Shown in pieces: positions 5,593 to 11,883 of a stretch of DNA of 11,883 nucleotides. How positions within the stretch are numbered: the stretch's first letter is position 1; every line of letters starts with the position of its first letter. The stretch spans positions 1 to 11,883 of the forward strand of contig CAJLUP010000051.1 in the NCBI GenBank assembly GCA_905209865.1, in the 5' to 3' direction. This DNA comes from an uncultured Lachnospiraceae bacterium (lineage in GTDB: Bacteria; Bacillota; Clostridia; Lachnospirales; Lachnospiraceae). The position numbers and the translations under genes are program-made. The notes under the pieces are model-generated. The model did no database searches and had not been told where the DNA came from. It worked only from the letters and a program-made list of their open reading frames with translations.

Positions 5593-6153
5593 TTAAAAGA
5601 AGCCGAGATGTTCAAGCAGGATTTTTACTCCGAGAAGGATCAGGATGATGCCGCCTGCGATCTCGGCTTTTGATTTGTATTTTGTTCCGAATATGTTTCC
5701 GATTTTTACGCCTGCTGCTGCAATAACGAACGTCACTATTCCGATAAATGAAACCGCTGCCATGATATGTACATTTAAAAAGGCAAACGTGATTCCTACG
5801 GCCAGAGCATCGATGCTTGTTGCCACAGCTAAAGGAAGCATTGTCTTGAAATCCAGCAGATCATTGGAAGAGTCTTCGTCATCGGAGAACGCCTCCCGGA
5901 TCATATTGATTCCGATTAAGGAAAGTAAAATGAAGGCGATCCAGTGATCGACAGCGGTAATACTGTCCTTGAACCGGATGCCGAGAAAATAGCCGGCGGC
6001 AGGCATCAGCGCTTGAAATCCCCCGAACCACAGTCCGACAACGGCGATTTTTTTCGGGGTGATTTTCGACATTGCGAGTCCTTTACAGACAGCGACCGCG
6101 AATGCGTCCATTGAAAGGCCGACAGCTAAGAGAAACAGTTCTGTAAGTCCCAT
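5593..6153 (-). CDS. mntP: MntP manganese efflux pump
   Basis: The protein has 186 aa, the normal MntP length, with six membrane segments arranged as two repeats. The key acidic residues lie in SMDAFAV (Asp16) and SIDALAVG (Asp115). GFQALMPAAGYFLG (about 46-59) is the conserved first-repeat segment. FIGIVTFVIAAAGVKIGNIFG (about 136-156) is its counterpart in the second. MntP exports excess Mn2+ from the cytoplasm. An acidic loop (SDDEDSSND, 90-98) separates the two halves. AAGGAGA lies about 8 nt before the ATG. It is the first gene of the minus-strand set and has a strong promoter 70-100 nt upstream. The leader does not show the yybP-ykoY manganese riboswitch core, so Mn control, if present, would be by a protein repressor. 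Confidence 0.95.
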   Translation of the reverse strand: MGLTELFLLAVGLSMDAFAVAVCKGLAMSKITPKKIAVVGLWFGGFQALMPAAGYFLGIRFKDSITAVDHWIAFILLSLIGINMIREAFSDDEDSSNDLLDFKTMLPLAVATSIDALAVGITFAFLNVHIMAAVSFIGIVTFVIAAAGVKIGNIFGTKYKSKAEIAGGIILILLGVKILLEHLGFF

Positions 6154-6223
6154 GTCAAAATCTCCTTAAAGTAAAAATATTGTATTTATTTCGCATAAAA
6201 TGTCCTTTTTACAAACTTTAAAA

Positions 6224-6252
6224 ATAATAGCACTAAAAGGTATGTTTTTCAA
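6224..6252 (-). promoter_or_regulatory. sigma-A-type promoter for mntP
   Basis: On the minus strand, TTGAAA (6252-6247), a 17-nt spacer and TATTAT (6229-6224), with TGC just before the -10 (extended -10), give a near-consensus promoter. The leader to the mntP start would be about 60 nt. Confidence 0.7.
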
Positions 6253-6260
6253 GTGAAACG

Positions 6261-6320
6261 TAAGGGAAAACCGGCAGTTATGTGTAAGGGGAAATTGGCA
6301 GTTATGCATAAGAGGAAAAC
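6261..6320. repeat. 24-bp tandem repeat, about 2.5 copies, in a purine-rich gap
   Basis: Units start at 6261, 6285 and 6309. The first two share TAAGGG, then GAAA or AAAA, then GGCAGTTATG; the third is only partial (TAAGAGGAAAAC). The 24-nt period equals eight codons. The one open frame through it (GTG at 6253, stop at 6501) would read KGKPAVMC, KGKLAVMH, KRKTKG and is extremely Lys-rich with no ribosome site, so I do not call it a gene. The 6253-6508 gap is otherwise purine-rich. It holds a lone perfect TTGACA at 6391-6396 with no good -10 at the proper distance. Confidence 0.7.
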
Positions 6321-6506
6321 AAAAGGCGCACAGGGGAAAAGGAAGGCGGGAAAGGGGGAATATTGGAAAAAAAGAGGGAAATTCACAAGATTGACATATT
6401 TCTGTGATAGTCTGAAAGTACCCGAAATGCAGCGTGTTTTTCAGAGAGAGGATTTTTGGAAAAAGGATTGCATTTTTTGGGAAAAGCAGGAAATGTTTTG
6501 AGAAAT

Positions 6507-6514
6507 GTTATTAT
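6507..6514 (+). promoter_or_regulatory. weak candidate promoter for the two-component operon
   Basis: TGT-TATTAT overlaps or abuts the ribosome site of the response regulator and resembles an extended -10. No -35 element stands at the right distance. The RNA would begin near 6521 with an almost absent leader, so the true promoter may lie elsewhere. Confidence 0.25.
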
Positions 6515-6528
6515 GAGAGGTGTGTATT

Positions 6529-7206
6529 GTGGAAAATATAAAAGTGCTTGTTGTAGATGATGAGAGCAGGATGCGCAAGCTTGTGAAAGATTTTCTTGCA
6601 CGGGAAGGGTATGTTGTACTTGAGGCAGGGGACGGTATGGAAGCAATGGACGTTTTTTATGCAGATAAGGACATTGCTCTTGTGATACTGGATGTAATGA
6701 TGCCCAAAATGGACGGATGGCAGGTGTGCAGAGAGATCAGAGAAACTTCGAAAGTACCGATCATTATGCTGACGGCAAGATCAGAAGAGCGGGATGAACT
6801 GCAAGGCTTTCAACTTGGTGTGGACGAGTATATATCCAAACCTTTCAGTCCGAAGATCCTTGTGGCGAGGGTCAACGCGATCTTAAGAAGAACACTGGGA
6901 GGCACGGCAGACGATATCGTAGCTGCAGGGGATATTACAATCGATAAGGCGGCGCATATCGTGAAGATAAACGATAAGGTGATCGATTTAAGTTATAAGG
7001 AGTTTGAACTGCTGTCATATTTTGTGGAAAATCAGGGGATTGCCCTTTCAAGAGAAAAAATATTGAACAATGTGTGGAACTATGATTATTTTGGTGACGC
7101 AAGAACGATCGATACCCATGTGAAAAAACTTCGCAGTAAATTAGGCGATAAAGGAGAGTATATTAAGACGATATGGGGAATGGGATATAAGTTTGAAGTT
7201 GGCTGA
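6529..7206 (+). CDS. OmpR/PhoB-family response regulator
   Basis: The protein has 225 aa. The receiver domain (residues 1-120) has the acidic pair Asp10-Asp11, the phosphoacceptor Asp55 in LVILDVMMPKMDGW, Thr82 in IIMLTAR and Lys104 in YISKPFSP. The winged-helix DNA-binding domain (about 128-223) contains LSYKEFELLSYFVENQG, the recognition-helix region ARTIDTHVKKLRSKLG and the final hairpin IWGMGYKF. It would be phosphorylated by the kinase encoded next door and then act at target promoters. GTG at 6529 is preferred because GAGAGG stands 8 nt before it; an in-frame GTG at 6520 would overlap that site. The kinase ATG follows 17 nt after the stop, so the two are one operon. The stimulus is unknown. 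Confidence 0.95.
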   Translation: MENIKVLVVDDESRMRKLVKDFLAREGYVVLEAGDGMEAMDVFYADKDIALVILDVMMPKMDGWQVCREIRETSKVPIIMLTARSEERDELQGFQLGVDEYISKPFSPKILVARVNAILRRTLGGTADDIVAAGDITIDKAAHIVKINDKVIDLSYKEFELLSYFVENQGIALSREKILNNVWNYDYFGDARTIDTHVKKLRSKLGDKGEYIKTIWGMGYKFEVG

Positions 7207-7222
7207 CCGGAGGAATGCAGAT

Positions 7223-8704
7223 ATGATAAAATATTCGATCAGACGTCAGATGGCGGCAATTTTCATCGGATTGTTCAGCCTTATTTTAGGGTTGGTCCTT
7301 ATTATAAATAATGCATTTTTGGGGAACTATTATCTTTCTCATAAAGCGGATGATCTGATCCGCACCTATAATGACGTCAATACAAAATTAGAATCCGGAA
7401 GCTTGGAAGATTCCGATGCGGTCAGAGATATTCTGACGCGGATCGAGAGAGCAAACGTTGATCTTGTTGTGGTGGATGCAGGAGGAAATGCGATTCTTGC
7501 CACACTTGGAGATGACGATCCCCGTTTGAAAGAAATGTTCAGCGGTCTGTTCGGAATGGAGGGCGTTAATAACGCCAATGTGCTCAGGAGAACGGAAAAT
7601 TATACAATTTACAGAGACAGAAACAGTAAAGTACAAAAAGATGTCGAATATCTGAAGATGTGGGGAAGATTTTCGGACGGTTCATGGTTTATCATGCAGT
7701 GTCCGTATGCAAGTATTACGGAAAGCGCGTCTCTTGCCAATCGTTTCTTGATTTATCTGGGATGTATTGGAATGCTGCTTGGAGGTCTGCTCGTCTGGAT
7801 GCTTTCGCGCAGCATTACAAAACCGATCATGGAACTTACATGTCTGTCGCAAGAGATGGCAAATCTGAATTTTGACGCCAAATATACAGGCGGCGGTCAG
7901 GATGAGATCGGCGTTCTTGGAAATAACTTCAATAAAATGTCGGAGCGATTGGAAAAAACAGTATCTGAACTGAAACAGGCCAATAATCGGCTTCAGAAAG
8001 ATATTGAACAGAAGGAGAAGATCGAGGATATGAGAAATGAGTTCCTCGGCAATGTTTCTCATGAATTAAAGACTCCGATCGCGCTTATTCAGGGATATGC
8101 GGAAGGCTTAAAAGAAGGGATCAACGACGATTCGGAAAGTCGTGAATTTTACTGCGATGTGATTATGGACGAGGCGGCAAAAATGAATCTTATGGTGAAA
8201 AACCTTCTGACGTTGAATCAACTGGAGTTTGGGGCTGATGAAGTACAGTTTGAGCGGTTTGATATTGTCCGGCTTGTGAAAGGTGTTATTGCAAGCTGTG
8301 AGATTCTCGTTCAGCAGGCAGGGGCAACGGTAGATTTTATTTCGGACGAAAGTATCTGCGTCTGGGCAGATGAGTTTAAGACCGAGCAGGTAGTGCGGAA
8401 TTATCTTACGAACGCGATCCATCATGCGGGCAATGAGAAGAGGATTGAGGTGCGGATCGCCGATATGGATGGAAAAGTTCGTATAACGGTGTTTAACAGC
8501 GGAAATCCGATTCCGGAAGAAGATATTCCGAAGTTGTGGGATAAGTTCTATAAAGTAGATAAAGCGCATACAAGAGAATATGGCGGTAATGGGATCGGTC
8601 TTTCTATTGTGAAAGCGATCATGGAATCTTTCCATCAAAATTATGGCGTAGAAAACTTTGATAACGGGGTTGCTTTTTGGTTTGAATTAGATGCAAAAGC
8701 ATAA
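7223..8704 (+). CDS. membrane sensor histidine kinase with HAMP domain
   Basis: The protein has 493 aa. The first membrane helix (residues about 11-33) is followed by an extracytoplasmic sensor region (about 35-172) and a second helix (about 174-195). A HAMP domain (about 196-248, RSITKPIMELT to NNFNKMSERL) leads into a coiled linker. The dimerisation box FLGNVSHELKTPI has the phospho-accepting His280. The N-box NYLTNAIHHA begins near 393, SGNPIPEEDI carries the next nucleotide-contact motif, and GGNGIGLSIVKA (about 454-465) is the G2 motif. All catalytic motifs are intact. The sensor region is not a fold I can name. The ATG at 7223 has GGAGG about 9 nt upstream; a TTG at 7193 would overlap the regulator gene. 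It is the cognate partner of the upstream response regulator. Confidence 0.95.
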   Translation: MIKYSIRRQMAAIFIGLFSLILGLVLIINNAFLGNYYLSHKADDLIRTYNDVNTKLESGSLEDSDAVRDILTRIERANVDLVVVDAGGNAILATLGDDDPRLKEMFSGLFGMEGVNNANVLRRTENYTIYRDRNSKVQKDVEYLKMWGRFSDGSWFIMQCPYASITESASLANRFLIYLGCIGMLLGGLLVWMLSRSITKPIMELTCLSQEMANLNFDAKYTGGGQDEIGVLGNNFNKMSERLEKTVSELKQANNRLQKDIEQKEKIEDMRNEFLGNVSHELKTPIALIQGYAEGLKEGINDDSESREFYCDVIMDEAAKMNLMVKNLLTLNQLEFGADEVQFERFDIVRLVKGVIASCEILVQQAGATVDFISDESICVWADEFKTEQVVRNYLTNAIHHAGNEKRIEVRIADMDGKVRITVFNSGNPIPEEDIPKLWDKFYKVDKAHTREYGGNGIGLSIVKAIMESFHQNYGVENFDNGVAFWFELDAKA

Positions 8705-8734
8705 AATTGATATGGAATCCTGTAAGTTCAATGC

Positions 8735-8763
8735 TTTACGTTAGCGCGTAAATGTGCTAAAAT
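8735..8763 (+). promoter_or_regulatory. promoter with overlapping palindrome for the symporter gene
   Basis: TTTACG (8735-8740), a 17-nt spacer and TAAAAT (8758-8763), preceded by TGC, give a good extended -10 promoter. TTTACG and CGTAAA (8747-8752) form a 6-bp inverted repeat with a 6-bp centre across the -35 and spacer, a possible operator. Confidence 0.6.
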
Positions 8764-8794
8764 GCAACTAATAGTTCAGGAATGGTTGCGTTAG

Positions 8795-8845
8795 AGGGCA
8801 TACGGCATGCCGGCTGTCAGCGGTCGGCATATCGTATGCCCTTTT
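8795..8845 (+). terminator. attenuator-like hairpin in the symporter leader
   Basis: An 18-nt arm (8795-8812, beginning AGGGCATACG) pairs with 8825-8842 (ending CGTATGCCCT). It has 10 bp plus 6 bp separated by one wobble and one mismatch, with a 12-nt loop containing GCTGTCAGC. Four T residues close it (8842-8845). It could terminate the kinase operon 90 nt upstream. Because it follows the promoter at 8735-8763 it would also attenuate the symporter gene. No T-box or glycine-riboswitch core is evident. Confidence 0.65.
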
Positions 8846-8889
8846 CGCAGAGAAAAACAGTGGGAAAGAGAGAAGAGGAGGAGCCGGAT

Positions 8890-10290
8890 ATGTATGATAG
8901 GATCTACGGGGTGATTCAGTCAGTAGATGATTTTGTGTGGGGCTGGGGAATGATCGCGCTTTTGTTGGGAACACATTTATTCCTTACCGTACGGACAGGA
9001 TTTATTCAGAGGAAGACGATCACAAAAGGAATTCCGCTTTCGGTAGCAAAAGAAGAAGGGGCGGATGGAGAAGTCAGCCAGTTCGGGGCGCTTACAACGG
9101 CGCTTGCATCGACGATCGGGACTGGCAATATTATCGGTGTTGGAACAGCGATTGCCTTAGGCGGTCCGGGAGCGGTATTTTGGTGCTGGATCACAGGCGT
9201 TTTTGGGATTGCAACGAAATATGCAGAATCGCTTATAGCAGTAAAATACAGAGTGAAAACAGAAGACGGACGAATGCAGGGCGGTGCAATGTATGCTTTG
9301 GAGCGGGGGCTGAATATGAGATGGCTCGGTTTAGTGTTTGCGTTTTTAGCAGGATTTGCTTCCTTTGGAATCGGTTGTGCCACTCAGGTAAATGCAATCG
9401 CGGAAGTATGCAATAAGAATCTGGGGATCGATCCGCTTGTTGTGGGCGTGATCGTAGCAGGAATGACAGCCGTTGTTATTTTCGGAGGAATTAAAAGTAT
9501 TGCAAAAGTATGTGAGAAACTTGTTCCGTTCATGGCGGCCTTTTATGTGATCGGATGTGTGATCATATTGCTTATCAATTACGATTATATCATTCCGGCA
9601 GTTACAACGATCTGTCGGCTTGCTTTTACAAAAGGTGCGGCAGCAGGCGGACTGGTTGGCGGCGGAATCCGGTACGCAATCCAGTACGGAGTCGCAAGAG
9701 GACTTTTCTCAAACGAATCGGGCTTAGGTTCGGCACCGATTGCAGCGGCAGCGGCAAAGACAAAGAATCCGGTTCGTCAGGCGCTTGTCTCTTCTACAGG
9801 AACTTTTTGGGATACGGTTGTTGTCTGCCTGATGACAGGACTTGTGCTTGTGACAACAATTATGAAAAATCCGGCGATCAATGTAGATGAAGCTGTAAAC
9901 GGAGGAGAGCTGACGACGATGGCGTTCGGTCAGATCCCGTTTTTCGGCTCTTTGATCCTTGTTGTCGGGATCATATCATTTGCCTATTCTACAATCTTAG
10001 GCTGGGCATATTACGGGGAAAGATGTGTGGAATATTTCGCGGGAAAGGCAGGTCTTCTGCCGTATCGGATCCTTTATGTGGCGGTGCTGCTTGCAGCTCC
10101 GGTGCTTGCTCTTGATCTTGTGTGGAAGGTTGCTGATATTTTAAACGCGCTGATGGCGATCCCGAACCTGATCGCAGTGCTGCTTCTCTCTCCGATGATC
10201 GTAAAGGAGACAAAGAAATATATTAAGGATCTGGACGCGGCAGATCATACACCGGTTCCTGTTGTAAAAACAGGAAAGCAAAAATCATAG
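8890..10290 (+). CDS. AGCS-family sodium:alanine/glycine symporter
   Basis: The protein has 466 aa and about eleven membrane segments. It belongs to the alanine-or-glycine:cation symporter family, which brings small amino acids into the cytoplasm with Na+. Hallmarks are STIGTGNIIGVGTAIALGGPGAVFW (residues 74-98), EKLVPFMAAFYVIG (209-222), GVARGLFSNESGLGSAPIAAAAA (267-289) and NALMAIPNLIAVLLLSP (419-435). The ATG at 8890 is chosen because GAGGAGGAG lies 6 nt upstream. An upstream ATG at 8782 lacks a proper ribosome site and would read through the leader hairpin. Only 47 nt with no terminator separate it from hisH, so it may share a transcript with hisHF. It follows the two-component operon, whose regulator could act on its promoter, but this is only positional inference. 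Confidence 0.95.
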   Translation: MYDRIYGVIQSVDDFVWGWGMIALLLGTHLFLTVRTGFIQRKTITKGIPLSVAKEEGADGEVSQFGALTTALASTIGTGNIIGVGTAIALGGPGAVFWCWITGVFGIATKYAESLIAVKYRVKTEDGRMQGGAMYALERGLNMRWLGLVFAFLAGFASFGIGCATQVNAIAEVCNKNLGIDPLVVGVIVAGMTAVVIFGGIKSIAKVCEKLVPFMAAFYVIGCVIILLINYDYIIPAVTTICRLAFTKGAAAGGLVGGGIRYAIQYGVARGLFSNESGLGSAPIAAAAAKTKNPVRQALVSSTGTFWDTVVVCLMTGLVLVTTIMKNPAINVDEAVNGGELTTMAFGQIPFFGSLILVVGIISFAYSTILGWAYYGERCVEYFAGKAGLLPYRILYVAVLLAAPVLALDLVWKVADILNALMAIPNLIAVLLLSPMIVKETKKYIKDLDAADHTPVPVVKTGKQKS

Positions 10291-10337
10291 AAATGAACGT
10301 AGAATAAAAGAAAAGAGCAGAGTAGGAGAAAAAGACA

Positions 10338-10943
10338 ATGATCGCAATTATCGATTATGATGCAGGAAATATTAAAAGTGTGGAAAAAGCGCTCTTAAGT
10401 CTTGGGCAGGATGTAACGGTTACCTCTGACAGGGAAGTGATATTAGGAGCGGATAAGATTGTTTTGCCCGGTGTGGGAGCTTTTGGAGATGCAATGGAAA
10501 ATTTAAGAAAAAGAGAGCTTGATCGGGTAATCCGTGAGGCGGTAAAGCTTCAGATCCCGTTTCTAGGGATCTGTCTTGGTCTTCAAGTTTTATTTGAAAA
10601 AAGCGAAGAAGCGCCGGGAGTGGAAGGTCTTGGTATTTTGAAAGGGAAAATATGCAGGATTCCGAAAACAGAAGGATTGAAGATTCCTCATATGGGATGG
10701 AATTCATTGCACCTGGAAAACGAGGGAAGGCTCTTTAAGGGGATCTCAGAGAATCCGTATGTTTATTTTGTGCATTCTTATTATTTAATGGCAGAAGATG
10801 AAAAGATCGTGAGAGCTTCTGCAGAATATGGAACGCATATTCATGCGTCGGTGGAGCAGGGCAATGTGTTTGCGTGTCAGTTCCATCCTGAAAAGAGCAG
10901 TAAAGTAGGGCTTCAGATACTGAAAAATTTCGTGGAATTATAA
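10338..10943 (+). CDS. hisH: imidazole glycerol phosphate synthase, glutaminase subunit HisH
   Basis: The protein has 201 aa, the normal size. It is a class I glutamine amidotransferase that releases ammonia from glutamine and channels it to HisF in histidine biosynthesis. The nucleophile Cys79 lies in GICLGLQ, with His183 and Glu185 in CQFHPEKS. The oxyanion region is PGVGAFGD (44-51), and HSYY (146-149) is also conserved. The start has AGGAGA about 9 nt upstream. It is followed 10 nt later by hisF; hisA, which often lies between these two, is absent here. Confidence 0.97.
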   Translation: MIAIIDYDAGNIKSVEKALLSLGQDVTVTSDREVILGADKIVLPGVGAFGDAMENLRKRELDRVIREAVKLQIPFLGICLGLQVLFEKSEEAPGVEGLGILKGKICRIPKTEGLKIPHMGWNSLHLENEGRLFKGISENPYVYFVHSYYLMAEDEKIVRASAEYGTHIHASVEQGNVFACQFHPEKSSKVGLQILKNFVEL

Positions 10944-10953
10944 GGAGAATGAG

Positions 10954-11715
10954 ATGTTTACAAAGAGAATTATTCCTTGTTTGGATGTGAAAGACGGACG
11001 AGTTGTAAAAGGGGTCAACTTTGTAGATCTGAAAGATGCCGGAGATCCGGTGGAGATCGCGAAAGCTTACGATGCGGCGGGAGCGGATGAACTTGTATTT
11101 CTTGATATTACGGCGTCCTCTGATCAGAGGGGGACGGTGGTTGATATGGTGCGGAAAGTAGCGGAATGTGTGTTTATCCCGTTTACTGTCGGCGGAGGCA
11201 TCCGTACGGTAGACGATTTTCGGGCGCTGTTAAGGGAAGGCGCGGATAAGATCTCGATTAATTCTTCGGCGATTAATACGCCGGAACTGATTCGTGACGC
11301 CGCGGATAAATTCGGCAGTCAATGTGTTGTCGTGGCAATCGATGCGAAGAAGCGACAGGACGGATCGGGGTGGAATATTTATAAAAACGGCGGGCGCGTC
11401 GATGTGGGAATCGACGCCGTAGAATGGGCGCAGAAAGTGGAACGTCTTGGAGCGGGAGAAATTCTACTTACGAGTATGGACTGTGACGGAACGAAGGCTG
11501 GTTATGATCTGGAGTTGACAAAGGCAATCGCAGAAAGTGTGTCAATCCCGGTTATCGCGTCAGGAGGAGCCGGAAAACTGGAACATTTTAAGGATGCCCT
11601 TACAGAAGGAAAGGCGGATGCGGCTCTGGCGGCATCATTGTTTCACTATAAAGAGCTGGAGATCAGGCAGGTAAAAGAATATCTTGCTGGAGAGGGCGTT
11701 TCTGTAAGACTTTGA
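10954..11715 (+). CDS. hisF: imidazole glycerol phosphate synthase, cyclase subunit HisF
   Basis: The protein has 253 aa, full length, and is a (beta/alpha)8 barrel. The catalytic acids are Asp11 in IIPCLDVKDGRVVKG and Asp130 in VVAIDAKK. Phosphate-binding loops include TVGGGIR (78-84), ISINSSA (100-106) and the segment IPVIASGGAGKLEHF near residue 220. With HisH it converts PRFAR to imidazole glycerol phosphate and AICAR, a cytoplasmic step linking histidine and purine synthesis. AAGGAGAATGAG precedes the ATG, and the 10-nt gap from hisH suggests coupled expression of the two subunits. Confidence 0.97.
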   Translation: MFTKRIIPCLDVKDGRVVKGVNFVDLKDAGDPVEIAKAYDAAGADELVFLDITASSDQRGTVVDMVRKVAECVFIPFTVGGGIRTVDDFRALLREGADKISINSSAINTPELIRDAADKFGSQCVVVAIDAKKRQDGSGWNIYKNGGRVDVGIDAVEWAQKVERLGAGEILLTSMDCDGTKAGYDLELTKAIAESVSIPVIASGGAGKLEHFKDALTEGKADAALAASLFHYKELEIRQVKEYLAGEGVSVRL

Positions 11716-11807
11716 TCTTAGGGAAGATTTAGAGAAAGATAAAAAAGACATTAGAAAAACTGTATCAAAAAGCAGGAAAGATAAGAACGGCAGAAAGGGT
11801 GAAGAAA

Positions 11808-11883
11808 ATGTCAGGCATAAGCGGGGACTGGTATGAAGCACTGAAAGGCGAGTTTGCAAAACCGTATTACAGGAAATTATTTC
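11808..11883 (+). CDS. ung: uracil-DNA glycosylase, N-terminal fragment cut by window edge
   Basis: An ATG at 11808 with AAAGGGTG about 8 nt upstream opens a frame that runs off the window after 25 codons: MSGISGDWYEAL, then KGEFAKPYYRKLF. The DW-x-x-x-L-x-x-EF-x-K-P-Y-(F/Y)-x-x-L pattern is the usual N-terminus of family 1 uracil-DNA glycosylase, which removes uracil from DNA. The catalytic water-activating motif would lie beyond the window. The gene is 92 nt after hisF with no clear terminator between. Confidence 0.8.
   Translation, partial: MSGISGDWYEALKGEFAKPYYRKLF

Noticed and set aside
5520..5615. TTG-initiated extension of the MATE gene
   Set aside because: It overlaps mntP, lacks a good ribosome site and adds non-family sequence.
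6185..6205. MntR/Fur-like operator in the mntP leader
   Set aside because: ATTTATTTCGCATAAAAT has weak dyad symmetry only; in such A/T-rich sequence it is not distinguishable from chance.
6154..6216. Manganese (yybP-ykoY) riboswitch before mntP
   Set aside because: The leader is only about 60 nt, is A/T-rich and lacks the conserved loops of that riboswitch.
6253..6501. 82-aa Lys-rich ORF in the mntP-regulator gap
   Set aside because: It has a GTG start without a ribosome site, purine-biased low-complexity sequence and overlap with the mntP promoter. I kept it only as a repeat observation.
8108..8638. Minus-strand 176-aa ORF opposite the histidine kinase
   Set aside because: It is antisense to the conserved catalytic motifs of the kinase and resembles no protein family; it is a shadow frame.
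8705..8889. Glycine riboswitch or T-box before the AGCS symporter
   Set aside because: Both are known to precede amino-acid transporters, but neither a T-box sequence nor the glycine-aptamer core can be seen and the leader is short.
8782..8889. N-terminal extension of the symporter from an ATG at 8782
   Set aside because: The extra 36 residues would be read from the hairpin region, have no proper ribosome site and are not part of the family; GAGGAGGAG before 8890 decides the start.
1..11883. CRISPR array, tRNA, rRNA or complete insertion sequence
   Set aside because: I saw no regularly spaced repeats, cloverleaf-forming tRNA sequence, rRNA signature or transposase/integrase motif in the window.

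Overview
The window reads as a chromosomal segment of a low-to-moderate GC anaerobic Firmicute, most likely a Lachnospiraceae-type clostridium. The basis is strong AGGAGG-like ribosome sites before almost every gene, frequent extended -10 promoters (TGn-TATAAT-like), and the look of the MATE, MntP, AGCS, two-component and HisHF proteins. The species cannot be fixed from sequence alone.

Region A (about 1-3280, + strand) looks like the end of an accessory or phage-related island. It starts with a decayed ORF tail. A promoter then leads into a structured, terminator-bearing leader before a small cold-shock-domain protein. Two tightly packed genes of unknown function follow. A strong intrinsic terminator comes next, directly followed by a 310-aa sigma-70-family factor with an unusual C-terminal tail. 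A 57-aa basic protein overlaps the end of that gene. The block ends with an 11-bp tandem repeat, a possible short non-coding transcript and a terminator. No integrase, transposase or attachment site is visible, so the mobile origin is inferred.

Region B (about 3280-6260) holds a 59-bp inverted repeat whose right arm carries a perfect Shine-Dalgarno sequence. Three minus-strand membrane-protein genes follow, in transcription order mntP (Mn2+ exporter), a MATE-family efflux transporter and a DUF1275/YoaK-family protein. They are preceded by a good promoter. A long perfect hairpin sits at the MATE/DUF1275 junction.

Region C (about 6260-8704, + strand) has a purine-rich gap with a 24-bp tandem repeat, then an OmpR/PhoB response regulator and its HAMP-containing histidine kinase. 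Region D (8705 to the end, + strand) has a promoter and an attenuator-like hairpin before an AGCS-family sodium:alanine/glycine symporter. It continues closely with hisH and hisF (both subunits of imidazole glycerol phosphate synthase) and the first 25 codons of ung (uracil-DNA glycosylase).

The most interesting part is region A. Terminator hairpins lie in front of both the cold-shock gene and the sigma factor, and some bacterial cold-shock proteins act as antiterminators. A self-contained csp-to-sigma regulatory relay is therefore possible. The two unknown genes between them have no function I can assign.
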